A DNA stretch of 64,000 nucleotides from Tanypteryx hageni (taxonomy: Eukaryota; Arthropoda; Insecta; Odonata; Petaluridae), in NCBI GenBank assembly GCA_028673005.1, contig CM054112.1, positions 192,561,518-192,625,517 on the forward strand. The letters run 5' to 3'. Below are positions 63,641 to 64,000 of the stretch, piece after piece (the first letter of the stretch is position 1; each line of letters begins with the position of its first letter). The translations under genes were made by a program, and so were the position numbers. The notes beneath the pieces were generated by a model. It was not told the DNA's origin and made no database searches. It was given only the letters and a program-made list of their open reading frames with translations.

Positions 63641-64000
63641 GCATAGAATTTGAAGATAGCTTAAAAGAATATCTCACCTGTTTTATTCAAAAAATCAAAA
63701 AAGCTGGTTAAGGACACAAAAAGTCCTAAGTCTCCCACATTAAAATTTATGTAAGCACGGTAATCTGCAGTAAGTTAATATTTTAATATTAATTTCTGGT
63801 GCATCTGTCAAGAATAAATGGATTATAGAGGACAGGCTGCCAAGATGAAATTAATAGCATTTCTAGTTTCTTATATTACTTTTTTACAATCTTTTTCGTA
63901 TTATGTGGAATACAAGTAACATCAAATTCTTAGCCATTCTAAAAACTCTTAATATATTAATCAACAGATGGGTGCAATAATATATGATACAATTCTATTC
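63641..64000. other. Intergenic, AT-rich
   Basis: No feature recognised. Confidence 0.4.

Overview
This is eukaryotic nuclear DNA, most likely from an arthropod and probably an insect. The genome looks AT-rich and full of transposons. It has spliced exons with GT..AG introns, and many Tc1/mariner-pogo, hAT and Mutator-like DNA transposons, along with non-LTR, Penelope-like and tRNA-derived SINE relics. The species cannot be named from the sequence alone. There are no operons, bacterial promoters or CRISPR arrays.

Region 1 (1-25.7 kb, + strand) holds the 3' half of one conserved gene, CTR9, a tetratricopeptide-repeat subunit of the PAF1 elongation complex. Twelve exons (319-24680) join in one reading frame, 644 codons plus stop, and end in a TAG. 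The exons cover the last TPR repeats, a charged coiled coil, a basic Gly/Lys-rich exon, an unusually long Arg-Ser (RS) exon and a short acidic tail. The introns carry many transposons: a deleted mariner, a degraded TTF-type hAT, a Tigger 3' end, a pogo element with a hAT copy nested in it, a large foldback, Tigger MITEs, a near-complete mariner and a Penelope-like reverse transcriptase fragment.

Region 2 (25.7-43.5 kb) has no confidently identified host gene. It contains pogo ends, a 930-bp TIR element packed with AAGCAAATGCTT words, a second copy of the nested hAT family, a degraded Tigger transposase, an RTE-like LINE relic, a PHD-finger ORF, a TTF-hAT relic and a 1.3-kb TIR element with a 10-bp target duplication. 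One weak candidate first exon lies at 28.7 kb.

Region 3 (43.5-64 kb) is mostly noncoding. It has four more GC-rich islands (about 45.7-46.8, 50.1-51.0, 55.2-56.4 and 59.6-60.2 kb), a long polypurine tract, tRNA-derived SINEs, two inverted-repeat cassettes with hammerhead-like cores, and two elements whose terminal inverted repeats are built from short degenerate direct repeats. One of the two (60.28-63.20 kb) still contains a broken FLYWCH + MULE transposase. The other (56.70-58.06 kb) is non-autonomous and carries an internal satellite.

The most interesting theme is that several unrelated TIR elements share one architecture: clusters of 12-20 bp degenerate words at both ends, with 9-10 bp target duplications where these can be read. 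This suggests a Mutator-like (Phantom-type) group whose ends are arrays of transposase-binding sites. No search could be run, so all family assignments come from reading motifs by eye.
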